This document shows positions 7,463 to 13,691 of a stretch of DNA of 14,537 nucleotides, piece after piece. The DNA lies in NCBI GenBank assembly GCA_943327025.2, contig CALPVO020000021.1, forward strand, positions 1-14,537, given 5' to 3'. How positions within the stretch are numbered: position 1 is the stretch's first letter; every line of letters starts with the position of its first letter. The notes beneath the pieces are model-generated. The model worked only from the letters and a program-made list of their open reading frames with translations, searched no databases and was not told the origin of the DNA. The position numbers and the translations under genes are program-made. The stretch comes from Janthinobacterium lividum (lineage in GTDB: Bacteria; Pseudomonadota; Gammaproteobacteria; Steroidobacterales; Steroidobacteraceae).

Positions 7463-9481
7463 TCAGCCGAATACGACGCCGGCGGCGGCAGCGAGCAGCG
7501 TTAGGCCGCCAGCAATCCACCAGAATTTTGCCCCCAGCTTCGCCGAGGCCGGCTGCTGGTCGCGCTGACGATCGCGCCCGCGGTTGCGGCCGCCACGACG
7601 ACGACGACGCTTTTGGCCATCGGCGCGCTCGCCCGTGTTTGCTGCGCCTTCGGCATTCGGTGCACCGGGGCCACCTGCGGGCTGCCCTTCCGGACGCGGA
7701 CCACGCTGCCCGCCTTCGGGACGGGGGCCACGGCCACCGCCACGCTGGTCGGGGTGTGGACCACGGTCCTGACGCGGACCGCGCTGGCCTTCGTTGCGTT
7801 GGCCCTCGCTGCGCGGCTGGCCTTCGCTGCGCGGGGCAGCGCCTTCCACGGCGCCGGCAGCGGCTTCTGCCGCCACGGGTGCGTCTTCGCGACGTGGACG
7901 ATCGCTGCGCGGCGCGCCACGGCCACCACCATCGCGGCTACCGCCGCTGCGACCACCATCACGACCGCCACCCGGGCCACCCGGGCCACCACGGCCCCGC
8001 GGACCGCCACGGCCACCAGCGGCGTATTCACGCTCGGGAGCGCGACCCGGGGCAATGACGGGCACGACCAGTTCCGGTTCGACGCGTTCGACCTTGATCT
8101 TGAAGCCGATGTAGGCCTCAATTTCCGGCAGCACGGCCACGTAGTCTTCGCAACCGAAGCTGATGGCATCGCCTTCAGCGCCGGCACGCGCGGTGCGGCC
8201 GATGCGGTGGACGTAGTCTTCTGGGTCGTTCGGCAAGTCGTAGTTGAACACGTAGCTGACATCGGGGATGTGCAGGCCGCGCGCAGCGACGTCGGTGGCG
8301 ATAAGGATGGGGAGCGTGCCGTCGTGGAACGCACCGAGCATCTTCAGGCGCTTGTTCTGCGGCACGTCGCCGCTCATTGCTTCGGCGTGAAAGCCGTTCG
8401 CCTGCAAGCCGCGCTCCAGCATTTCGGCGGTGCGCTTCATGTTCACGAAGATGATGGTGCGCTTGGCCATGTTCTTGCGTAGCAAGCCGACCAGGAGGCC
8501 GGCCTTCTCTTCCATGGCTGGGTAGTAGATGACCTGACGGACACGGTCCGCGGTGACCTTCTCCGGCTCGATACGCACCAATTGCGCGTCGTTCATGTGC
8601 TCGTAGGCCAGTTCCAGCACGCGCTGCGCGAGCGTGGCGGAGAACAGCATGGACAAGCGCGCCTCGGGCGGCGGCAGGCGGCGCATGAGGTAGCGGATGT
8701 CGACGATGAAGCCGAGGTCGAACATGCGATCCGCTTCGTCGAGGATCATTACCTGCACATGGCGCAGTTCGAACACGTGCTGCTTGAAGAAGTCGATGAT
8801 GCGGCCCGGCGTGCCGATGAGCACGTCCACGCCGTTCTCGAGGATGCGGCGCTGCTTCTCGTAGTCCACGCCACCGAAGGCAAGACCGAGCGTCAGTCCG
8901 GTGTACTGGCCGAGCAGTTCGGCGTCCTTGTGGATTTGCACGGCCAGTTCGCGTGTGGGCGCCATGATGAACGCGCGCGGCGCGCTGGCGGGCTTCGACG
9001 GCGAAGCCGGTTCACGCAAGAGCTTGGCGAACATGGCGACGAGGAACGCCGCCGTCTTGCCGGTTCCTGTCTGTGCTTGGCCCGCTACGTCGATGCCAGC
9101 CAAGGCCAGCGGTAAAGTGCCTGCCTGGATGGGGGTGCAGCGTTCGAAGCCGGCGTCCGCGATGCCGCGGGCCAGTTCTTCGGGGAGGTTCAGCGAACTG
9201 AAGCTGATGTTCGACAGCGCGTCGGAGGGGACGAAGGCAGGCTTGATGGCCTCGGCAGTGGCTTCGGTCATGGCGTCGACGCCAGCGCTGACGCCAGCGT
9301 CGACCGTGGCTTCGGTGGTGGCTTCGACTGGCGCATCGGGCGCGGGGGCTTCGGCTGCGGCTTCGACCGGAGTGGGCGCAGGCGCCTCGGTCGGGGTAGG
9401 GGCTGGCGCGGCTTCTGAAGCGGCGCTGGCAAGGTTTTCAGGCTGATTTTCGGACTGTGGTCCGGTTTGTGGTTCTGTCAC
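7463..9481 (-). CDS. rhlB: DEAD-box RNA helicase RhlB with RGG tail and C-terminal membrane segment
   Basis: RhlB unwinds RNA for the RNase E degradosome. From the GTG at 9481 the product has 672 residues, far above E. coli RhlB (about 421). An Ala/Pro/Thr/Glu-rich N-terminus (1-84) precedes ISFSSLNLPEEL and the Q motif (FERCTPIQ). Walker A GQAQTGTGKT is at 134-143, PTRELA and DEAD (248-251, in LDEADRMFDLGF) follow, then SAT, ATDVAARGLH and HRIGRTAR (425-432). The core is RhlB-like (GGVDYEKQR, YNYDLP-type motif, LPEIEAYI). Residues about 488-645 are Gly/Arg-rich, ending KRRRRRGGRNRGRDRQR, and the last 20 residues (653-672) form a hydrophobic helix, FWWIAGGLTLL to VVFG. Start is uncertain: GTG 9481 has only a weak site; ATG 9271 gives 602 residues closer to family length. 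The divergent trxA-rho neighbours match E. coli and Xanthomonas order. Confidence 0.95.
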   Translation of the reverse strand: MTEPQTGPQSENQPENLASAASEAAPAPTPTEAPAPTPVEAAAEAPAPDAPVEATTEATVDAGVSAGVDAMTEATAEAIKPAFVPSDALSNISFSSLNLPEELARGIADAGFERCTPIQAGTLPLALAGIDVAGQAQTGTGKTAAFLVAMFAKLLREPASPSKPASAPRAFIMAPTRELAVQIHKDAELLGQYTGLTLGLAFGGVDYEKQRRILENGVDVLIGTPGRIIDFFKQHVFELRHVQVMILDEADRMFDLGFIVDIRYLMRRLPPPEARLSMLFSATLAQRVLELAYEHMNDAQLVRIEPEKVTADRVRQVIYYPAMEEKAGLLVGLLRKNMAKRTIIFVNMKRTAEMLERGLQANGFHAEAMSGDVPQNKRLKMLGAFHDGTLPILIATDVAARGLHIPDVSYVFNYDLPNDPEDYVHRIGRTARAGAEGDAISFGCEDYVAVLPEIEAYIGFKIKVERVEPELVVPVIAPGRAPEREYAAGGRGGPRGRGGPGGPGGGRDGGRSGGSRDGGGRGAPRSDRPRREDAPVAAEAAAGAVEGAAPRSEGQPRSEGQRNEGQRGPRQDRGPHPDQRGGGRGPRPEGGQRGPRPEGQPAGGPGAPNAEGAANTGERADGQKRRRRRGGRNRGRDRQRDQQPASAKLGAKFWWIAGGLTLLAAAAGVVFG

Positions 9482-9520
9482 GGTATCCGCCGTTGGGCGC
9501 TCATCTGGAGGGCGAGGGAA

Positions 9521-9566
9521 GGGTGGGCTTGCAAAACGGGAACGGAAAGGGACACAATTCCCACCC
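9521..9566 (-). repeat. Inverted repeat in the rhlB leader, 7-bp arms
   Basis: GGGTGGG (9521-9527) and CCCACCC (9560-9566) are perfectly complementary with a 32-nt loop, lying in the presumed rhlB 5' leader 40-85 nt upstream of the GTG. Together with the adjacent hairpin it could fold the leader, but an arm of only 7 bp in G+C-rich DNA may be chance. Confidence 0.35.
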
Positions 9567-9570
9567 ATAG

Positions 9571-9586
9571 CGCGCCTGAAGGCGCG
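9571..9586 (-). repeat. Perfect 6-bp hairpin with tetraloop in the rhlB leader
   Basis: CGCGCC-TGAA-GGCGCG on the plus strand reads CGCGCC-TTCA-GGCGCG in the rhlB direction. The stem is fully G/C and the loop has four bases. It lies about 90 nt upstream of the proposed rhlB start and 3 nt before an in-frame ATG (9568), whose use it would hinder. It has no T-run in either direction, so it is not an intrinsic terminator. Confidence 0.45.
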
Positions 9587-9654
9587 AATCCCGAAGCCCG
9601 GTTCCCCTCCGCCATGGTGCGCGTGGGTTGTAGCTGGTTGATTCTCAAGCCGAC

Positions 9655-9683
9655 ATTGTGCCGTATTAGGCAACGAACGTCAC
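9655..9683 (-). promoter_or_regulatory. Candidate sigma-70 promoter for rhlB
   Basis: Read on the minus strand, GTGACG (9683-9678) and CACAAT (9660-9655) are 17 bp apart, and each matches the -35 or -10 consensus at four of six positions. Transcription would start near 9648, giving a leader of about 165 nt before the GTG at 9481. Long leaders fit post-transcriptional control of RNA-decay genes, but the match is only moderate. Confidence 0.3.
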
Positions 9684-9814
9684 CCTCAAGCCCCTTTAAC
9701 CGTCCCTTGTCCCGTTTCTGGCCGCTTCCAAATGCGGCCCCTCCGGCTTCCGAAGGAAGTCAAATTGGGCACCGCAGTGCCTGTATTCATCCCATCGCAG
9801 AGAGGAATCCCCGC

Positions 9815-10144
9815 GTGAGCGGCAATAACATCATCCACACCAGCGACAGCACCTTCGAACAGGACGTTCTCAACTCCGCCACGCCCGTCCTTCTGGACTT
9901 CTGGGCCGAGTGGTGTGGCCCCTGCAAGGCCATTGCGCCTGTGCTCGACGAAATCTCCAAGGACTACGCCGGGCGCGTTGTCATCGCGAAGATGGACGTC
10001 GACCAGAGTCGCGTCACGCCGACGAAGTTCGGCGTTCGCAATATTCCCATGCTCATGTTGTTCAAGAACGGCGTACCGCACGCGCAGAAGGTGGGTTTGG
10101 TGAGCAAGGCCCAGTTGGCCGCCTTCCTGGACCAGAACCTGTGA
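9815..10144 (+). CDS. trxA: Thioredoxin 1 (TrxA)
   Basis: Thioredoxin is the cytoplasmic dithiol reductant for ribonucleotide reductase, PAPS reductase and many other proteins. From the GTG at 9815 the product has 109 residues, the same length as E. coli TrxA. The active site is in [29 protein letters not shown], the cis-proline in RNIPMLMLF, and [11 protein letters not shown] follow as usual. GAGGA at 9802-9806, 8 nt ahead, sets the GTG start; a longer in-frame extension upstream has no thioredoxin-like sequence. The stop codon overlaps a GTG in the rho frame (GTGA, 10141-10144), so trxA and rho are probably translated in a coupled way. E. coli has the same trxA-rho order but with a separate rho leader between them. 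Confidence 0.97.
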   Translation: MSGNNIIHTSDSTFEQDVLNSATPVLLDFWAEWCGPCKAIAPVLDEISKDYAGRVVIAKMDVDQSRVTPTKFGVRNIPMLMLFKNGVPHAQKVGLVSKAQLAAFLDQNL

Positions 10145-11649
10145 GGGGTTATCTCGGCAACCAAGGCGGCGGCGGTGGCGGCGGCGGCAATCAGGGCGGC
10201 GGCGGCGGTGGCGGCGGTCGGATGAAGGGTCCGCGTCGCGGCAACCGTGGCGGCAACCGTGGCGGCAATCGCGGCGGTGGCAATTACGGCAACGAAGGTG
10301 GTCACCACCAGGGTTTGCCGGAAGACATGGGTGATGGCGAAGACCTTGGAATCATCAGTCCGACGGACCTCGAACGGGTGCGTCGCACGCTCAGCCTGAA
10401 CGACCTCAAGCGCCGGCCCATCAGCGAACTGGTGCGCATGAGCGAAACGCTCGGCGTCGACAACGTTGCCCGTCAGCGCAAACAAGACGTCATCTTCTCG
10501 CTGCTGCAGGCCCACGCCAGAAATGGCGAGGACATCTACGGCGACGGCGTGCTTGAAATTCTTTCCGACGGTTTCGGCTTCCTGCGTTCCGCAGATGGCA
10601 GTTACCTGGCTGGCCCCGACGACATTTACGTTAGCCCGGGTCAGATTCGTCGCTTCAACCTGCGCACTGGCGACAGCCTCTCCGGTCTCATTCGTCCCCC
10701 GAAGGAAGGCGAGCGTTACTTCGCTCTCACCAAGGTCGGCGAAATCAACTTCGACGTGCCGGAAGGCGGACGCAACAAGGTTCTGTTCGAGAACCTCACG
10801 CCGCTGCATCCCACTTCGCGCTTGAAGCTCGAGCGCGGCAACGGCAGCACCGAGGACATGACCGCCCGCGTCATCGACCTCTGCGCGCCGCTCGGCAAGG
10901 GCCAGCGTGGTCTCATCGTCTCGCCGCCGAAGGCCGGCAAGACCATGCTGCTGCAGAACATTGCCACCAGCATCACCTACAACCACCCCGAGGTTTACCT
11001 CATCGTGCTGCTCATCGACGAGCGGCCCGAGGAAGTGACGGAAATGTCGCGTACGGTAAAGGGCGAAGTGGTTGCTTCCACCTTCGACGAGCCGGCGAGC
11101 CGACACGTCCAGGTGGCAGAAATGGTCATCGAGAAGGCCAAGCGCCTCGTCGAGCACAAGCGCGACGTAGTCATCCTCCTCGACTCCATCACGCGTTTGG
11201 CTCGCGCCTACAACACCGTGGTACCCAGCTCCGGCAAGGTGCTCACCGGTGGTGTGGACGCCAACGCCCTGCAGCGCCCGAAGCGCTTCTTCGGCGCCGC
11301 CCGCAACGTGGAGGAGGGTGGTTCGCTCACCATCATCGCCACGGCGCTCATCGACACGGGGTCCCGCATGGACGACGTGATCTTCGAAGAGTTCAAGGGC
11401 ACCGGTAACAGCGAAATCCATCTCGACCGGCGCATCGCTGAAAAGCGCGTGTTCCCGGCCGTGAACATCAACCGCAGTGGCACGCGTCGTGAAGAACTCA
11501 TCACGACCACCGACGAGCTGCAGAAGATGTGGATTCTGCGCAAGCTGCTCCACCCGATGGACGAACTGGCAGCCGTCGAGTTCCTCATGGACCGCATGAA
11601 GGACACGAAGATGAATGCCGACTTCTTCGACTCGATGAAGCGAGGCTGA
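10141..11649 (+). CDS. rho: Transcription termination factor Rho with Gly/Asn/Arg-rich N-terminal extension
   Basis: Rho is the hexameric RNA-dependent ATPase that ends transcription at untranslated RNA. The core follows E. coli Rho with an offset of 83 residues: [13 protein letters not shown] (86 on), the RNA-binding [11 protein letters not shown] and [16 protein letters not shown], Walker A SPPKAGKT (261-268), [26 protein letters not shown] and the [12 protein letters not shown]-loop region, ending DFFDSMKRG. Residues 1-80 are an extra arm: two NQ-(G)8 units, GNRG/GGNR repeats, then an acidic stretch (EDMGDGED). The chosen start is the GTG at 10141, inside the trxA stop (GTGA), giving 502 residues; ATG at 10222 (475 residues) is the alternative, but the Gly-rich codons upstream stay in phase with synonymous third-base changes and no ribosome site precedes 10222. 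The stop overlaps the next ATG (TGATG). Confidence 0.96.
   Translation: MRGYLGNQGGGGGGGGNQGGGGGGGGRMKGPRRGNRGGNRGGNRGGGNYGNEGGHHQGLPEDMGDGEDLGIISPTDLERVRRTLSLNDLKRRPISELVRMSETLGVDNVARQRKQDVIFSLLQAHARNGEDIYGDGVLEILSDGFGFLRSADGSYLAGPDDIYVSPGQIRRFNLRTGDSLSGLIRPPKEGERYFALTKVGEINFDVPEGGRNKVLFENLTPLHPTSRLKLERGNGSTEDMTARVIDLCAPLGKGQRGLIVSPPKAGKTMLLQNIATSITYNHPEVYLIVLLIDERPEEVTEMSRTVKGEVVASTFDEPASRHVQVAEMVIEKAKRLVEHKRDVVILLDSITRLARAYNTVVPSSGKVLTGGVDANALQRPKRFFGAARNVEEGGSLTIIATALIDTGSRMDDVIFEEFKGTGNSEIHLDRRIAEKRVFPAVNINRSGTRREELITTTDELQKMWILRKLLHPMDELAAVEFLMDRMKDTKMNADFFDSMKRG
10159..10218 (+). repeat. Two 30-nt tandem units encoding NQ plus eight glycines
   Basis: Bases 10159-10188 and 10189-10218 each encode Asn-Gln followed by eight Gly, using mixed GGC and GGT codons. 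The block sits in the disordered N-terminal arm of Rho. GGC-rich trinucleotide tracts can gain or lose units without breaking the frame, so length variation between strains is expected. Confidence 0.85.
10240..10272 (+). repeat. GGNR repeats in the Rho N-terminal arm
   Basis: Residues 34-44 read [11 protein letters not shown] and continue as GGGN, from near-identical 12-nt units of GGC-GGC-AAC-CGT type. They give the arm its RGG/NRG character, a composition often linked to RNA binding and condensation in other proteins. Confidence 0.8.
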
Positions 11650-12329
11650 TGGACTCGGCAACGGAGGCGGCCCTCGCGGCCGCCGACCCGGTCATGGCGG
11701 GAATTATCGCCTTGGCCGGGCCTTGCACTTTGCGGCCCGCGCCGCGACAGCAGCCCTATGAGTCGCTGCTTTCCGCCATTGCTCACCAGCAGCTGAACGG
11801 CACCGCCGCAGCGACCATCCTGCGCCGCTTCCAAGAGTTGTTCCCCGCAGAGCTGCGCCTGCCGCGCAGTCGCTATCCGCAGCCTGCTGCCTTGTTGGCT
11901 GCCTCTGAAGAAACCCTGCGCAGTGCCGGGCTTTCACGCTCGAAGGTGTTGGCGGTGAAGGATATTGCCGCCAAGACCCTCGAAGGCGTGGTGCCGCCGC
12001 GCAAAGCGCTGGCGAAGCTCGACGACGAAACCATCATCGAGCAACTCGTTGCCGTGCGCGGCGTTGGCCGCTGGACGGTCGAGATGTTCTTGATGTTCAC
12101 GCTAGGCCGCCCTGACGTGCTGCCGAGTGCGGACTTCGGTGTACAGAACGGTTTCCGGTTGGCCTACGGTTTACCGGAAATGCCGAAGCCGAAGGAATTG
12201 GCCGCGTTCGGTGAGCGCTGGGCGCCTTACCGCACCACCGCGGCTTGGTATCTCTGGCGCGCCGTGGACCTGCACAAGGCCGGTCAGTTGCCGCTGCCGC
12301 CTGCCAAAGTAGGCCGCCGCAAGAAGTGA
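11649..12329 (+). CDS. DNA-3-methyladenine glycosylase II (AlkA-like), HhH-GPD family
   Basis: Enzymes of this family excise alkylated purines and start base-excision repair. From the ATG at 11649 the product has 226 residues, the size of the short AlkA/Mag1-type enzymes that lack the AlkA N-terminal domain (E. coli AlkA is 282). Visible elements are YESLLSAIAHQQLNGTAA near residues 37-54, the helix-hairpin-helix VRGVGRWTVEMFLMF (136-150), and the catalytic aspartate D162 in LPSADFGVQNG. The C-terminus (WAPYRTTAAWYLWRAVDL) also fits. A basic tail, KVGRRKK, ends the protein. The ATG overlaps the rho stop by one base (TGATG), making trxA-rho-glycosylase a tightly coupled operon. An in-frame extension starting at 11529 would lie inside rho and is not supported. 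Its 3' end overlaps the convergent membrane-protein gene by 46 nt. Confidence 0.92.
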   Translation: MDSATEAALAAADPVMAGIIALAGPCTLRPAPRQQPYESLLSAIAHQQLNGTAAATILRRFQELFPAELRLPRSRYPQPAALLAASEETLRSAGLSRSKVLAVKDIAAKTLEGVVPPRKALAKLDDETIIEQLVAVRGVGRWTVEMFLMFTLGRPDVLPSADFGVQNGFRLAYGLPEMPKPKELAAFGERWAPYRTTAAWYLWRAVDLHKAGQLPLPPAKVGRRKK

Positions 12330-12673
12330 CGCGCTAGCAGCGCCACGCCCGAAGCATAGAGCACGAAATAAATTAGACCGAAGGGTGTGCTGATGCGAAA
12401 CAGCGAGGCCGCGTCGCCCCATAGCAGGAAGCCGACTCCCAAGACCGGGAACCCGAGGGTACCCGCCCAGACACGCAACGTGCGTGAGGGTTCGGCGATG
12501 AGCATCATTGCGAGAATGACATTCAGCACCAGCAGTGCCGGTATGCCGAACATTATGGAGATGACGCCGGAGAAATCCGAGGCCTGAGCGCTGCCGGCGG
12601 CGAAGAGCAGCGTAAAACCCGCTATCGCGCGGGAAAGCCCTGTGGGCAATCGTCGCTGTTGAAGCCGTTCCAT
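12284..12673 (-). CDS. Small hypothetical inner-membrane protein
   Basis: I do not recognise this 129-residue protein. It has an N-terminal signal-like segment (residues about 13-32, RAIAGFTLLFAAGSAQA, with an AQA-SD cleavage-like site). Three hydrophobic segments follow, at about 36-60 (SGVISIMFGIPALLVLNVI), 70-87 and 95-115, and then a basic tail HFLRRP. The ATG at 12673 is chosen because AAAGGTGGAG stands 7 nt upstream, the best ribosome site in this part of the window; a TTG two codons earlier is in frame. Its last 46 nt are antisense to the end of the glycosylase gene. The signal-peptide reading is tentative, since the first segment could be an uncleaved helix. Confidence 0.7.
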   Translation of the reverse strand: MERLQQRRLPTGLSRAIAGFTLLFAAGSAQASDFSGVISIMFGIPALLVLNVILAMMLIAEPSRTLRVWAGTLGFPVLGVGFLLWGDAASLFRISTPFGLIYFVLYASGVALLARHFLRRPTLAGGSGN

Positions 12674-12680
12674 GGGCAAA

Positions 12681-12687
12681 CTCCACC
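12681..12687 (-). promoter_or_regulatory. Shine-Dalgarno site of the small membrane protein
   Basis: Read on the minus strand, GGTGGAG lies 7 nt before the ATG at 12673. It fixes the start of this otherwise anonymous gene and supports it being translated. Confidence 0.65.
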
Positions 12688-12712
12688 TTTCGAGTTTTGG
12701 CGAAACGCCGCC

Positions 12713-12718
12713 ATGATA
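12713..12718 (-). promoter_or_regulatory. Possible -10 box (TATCAT) for the small membrane protein
   Basis: Read on the minus strand, TATCAT matches the -10 consensus at five of six positions and would start RNA near 12706, about 33 nt before the ATG at 12673. The best -35 (CTGATT, 16-bp spacing) matches only three positions. Tentative. Confidence 0.25.
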
Positions 12719-12751
12719 ACGTTCTGGTTAAAGAAATCAGAGGTGCGGGCA

Positions 12752-13168
12752 ATGACGAAGACCGGTGGGTGCTTGTGTGGTGCGGTGCGCTATGAAGTTC
12801 ATGGCCCACTGCGGCCGGTAGTGGTTTGCCACTGCACGCAGTGCCGCAAGCAGACGGGCCATTTTCTGGCAGCTACGGGTTGCCTGCGGGAACATTTGGT
12901 GTTGACGCGTGCCGACGGGCTGAAGTGGTATCGCTCGAGTGCCATCGCGCAGCGCGGGTTCTGTCAAGAATGCGGCAGTGTGCTGTTTTGGCAGGCGGAC
13001 GCGGCGGCGCATACGTCCATCACGCCGGGAAGCCTCGACGGTACTTCAGGCTTGGAAACTGCGGTGCATATCTGCGTGACGGACAAGGGCGACTATTACG
13101 CCATCGAACCGGACGTACCGCAGGTGCCGGGCGTGGAGTTCAGCGTTCCGGTGCCGGGGGCGCCGTAA
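12752..13168 (+). CDS. GFA/CENP-V family zinc-binding protein
   Basis: The 138-residue protein has the complete cysteine pattern of the GFA (glutathione-dependent formaldehyde-activating enzyme-like) fold: C7 and C9 in GGCLCGAVRYE, C26, C28 and C31 in CHCTQCRKQTG, and C71 and C74 in GFCQECGSVLFW. These bind one structural and one catalytic-site zinc in characterised members. The substrate of this protein cannot be told from sequence; most bacterial members are annotated by fold alone, and formaldehyde activity is not proven for the family. ATG at 12752 has AGAGGT upstream at reasonable spacing and starts 4 residues before the first zinc ligands; an in-frame ATG at 12713 adds 13 non-conserved residues. 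It is divergent from the small membrane gene and overlaps the convergent acetyltransferase gene by 29 nt. Confidence 0.92.
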   Translation: MTKTGGCLCGAVRYEVHGPLRPVVVCHCTQCRKQTGHFLAATGCLREHLVLTRADGLKWYRSSAIAQRGFCQECGSVLFWQADAAAHTSITPGSLDGTSGLETAVHICVTDKGDYYAIEPDVPQVPGVEFSVPVPGAP

Positions 13169-13691
13169 GCCGCTTGTCCCAGAGTTCGTAGCCTGCGCGG
13201 CGTTTGAAGGCATGACGCCGGTAGAATTCTCGTGCCTCGAGGTTGTCTGTGGCTAGTTGCAGTTGCAGGCAGCAAACCGCCAGCGTTCGCAGCGACTGTT
13301 CTGCTTGGTTCAGCAGAGCCACTCCCAAGCCTGTACCGCGAAACTGTTGCCGCACATAGAGTTCGTCTATTTCCGCAGTGATGCCGCCGTATTCCATGCT
13401 GATCTGGGTCACGGCAAACAGATATCCCAGCGGTTGATGCTCGGCGTCTTCGGCGAGCCATGCGTAAGCTCCGCCGCCCGGTGATAGCGCGGTTTGCAGC
13501 AGAGTGGAAATGCGCGCGGAATCGAAATGAGGAATGCCCTCGAATTCCCAGTATTCGCGCATCAAATTGCACAGCGCCAAGGCGTCGACGGCAGTAGCTG
13601 CGCGTATCGCGGCGCTGTGGTCATTCAGCGCGTGGGCCGCACCAATTTTACTCCCGAGTGGTTTCATCGTTGCATCGTCAGTCTTGTTCAT
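13140..13691 (-). CDS. GNAT-family N-acetyltransferase
   Basis: The 183-residue product has the GNAT fold: an N-terminal strand and helices (AAIRAATAVDALALCNLMREY), a central AEIDELYVRQQFRGTGLG block with the acetyl-CoA pyrophosphate loop Q/R-x-x-G-x-G (QFRGTGLG), and the C-terminal ATDNLEAREFYRRHAFKRR segment containing the usual N and Y residues. The acceptor substrate is unknown. Two starts are possible: ATG at 13691, overlapping the preceding gene by 14 nt, or ATG at 13667, 10 nt after that gene's stop; neither has a good ribosome site, so coupling to the upstream membrane-protein gene is likely. The longer start is listed. The 3' end overlaps the GFA gene by 29 nt. Confidence 0.88.
   Translation of the reverse strand: MNKTDDATMKPLGSKIGAAHALNDHSAAIRAATAVDALALCNLMREYWEFEGIPHFDSARISTLLQTALSPGGGAYAWLAEDAEHQPLGYLFAVTQISMEYGGITAEIDELYVRQQFRGTGLGVALLNQAEQSLRTLAVCCLQLQLATDNLEAREFYRRHAFKRRAGYELWDKRLTAPPAPER

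Larger units (their letters stand above)
9482..9814. promoter_or_regulatory. Divergent control region between rhlB and trxA-rho
   Basis: This 333-bp stretch is the only sizeable non-coding gap in the window if rhlB starts at 9481. It should carry promoters for rhlB on the minus strand and for trxA-rho on the plus strand. It contains a candidate rhlB promoter (9655-9683), a 6-bp hairpin (9571-9586) and a long-loop inverted repeat (9521-9566) on the rhlB leader side. On the trxA side are small hairpins, GGCAC-CGCA-GTGCC and CTTCC-GAA-GGAAG. I could not assign a convincing sigma-70 promoter for trxA; TATTAG at 9664-9669 is the nearest -10-like hexamer, without a well-spaced -35. Confidence 0.6.

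Noticed and set aside
7800..7850. Short direct repeats such as CTTCGCTGCGCGG in the rhlB tail
   Set aside because: They encode the recurring RSEGQ units of the low-complexity tail. They are not evenly spaced, so this is not CRISPR or an integrated element.
7613..8482. A 289-codon plus-strand frame opposite the rhlB tail
   Set aside because: It mirrors the repetitive Gly/Arg codons of the RGG tail and yields Thr/Ala-rich low-complexity sequence with no motif. It is a composition artefact.
9272..9304. Palindromic sequence with GTCGACGC/GCGTCGAC arms inside rhlB
   Set aside because: It falls in the repetitive VDAGVSAGVDA coding stretch, where recurring GTC-GAC-GCC codons create self-complementarity. 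Nothing else points to a site.
9761..9800. A trxA promoter from TTGGGC and TATTCA
   Set aside because: The hexamers are only 13 bp apart, too close for sigma-70, and both matches are weak.
9910..10140. N-terminal extension of the rho frame back into trxA
   Set aside because: The in-frame ATG at 9910 lies within trxA in a different phase and gives a sequence unrelated to any Rho. The trxA frame there is clearly the real one, so the GTG at 10141 is a better start.
9964..11661. A 565-codon open frame on the minus strand, antisense to rho
   Set aside because: It lies wholly opposite rho, whose protein is an unmistakable family match. The frame is open only because of strong G/C third-position bias, and its translation shows no domain.
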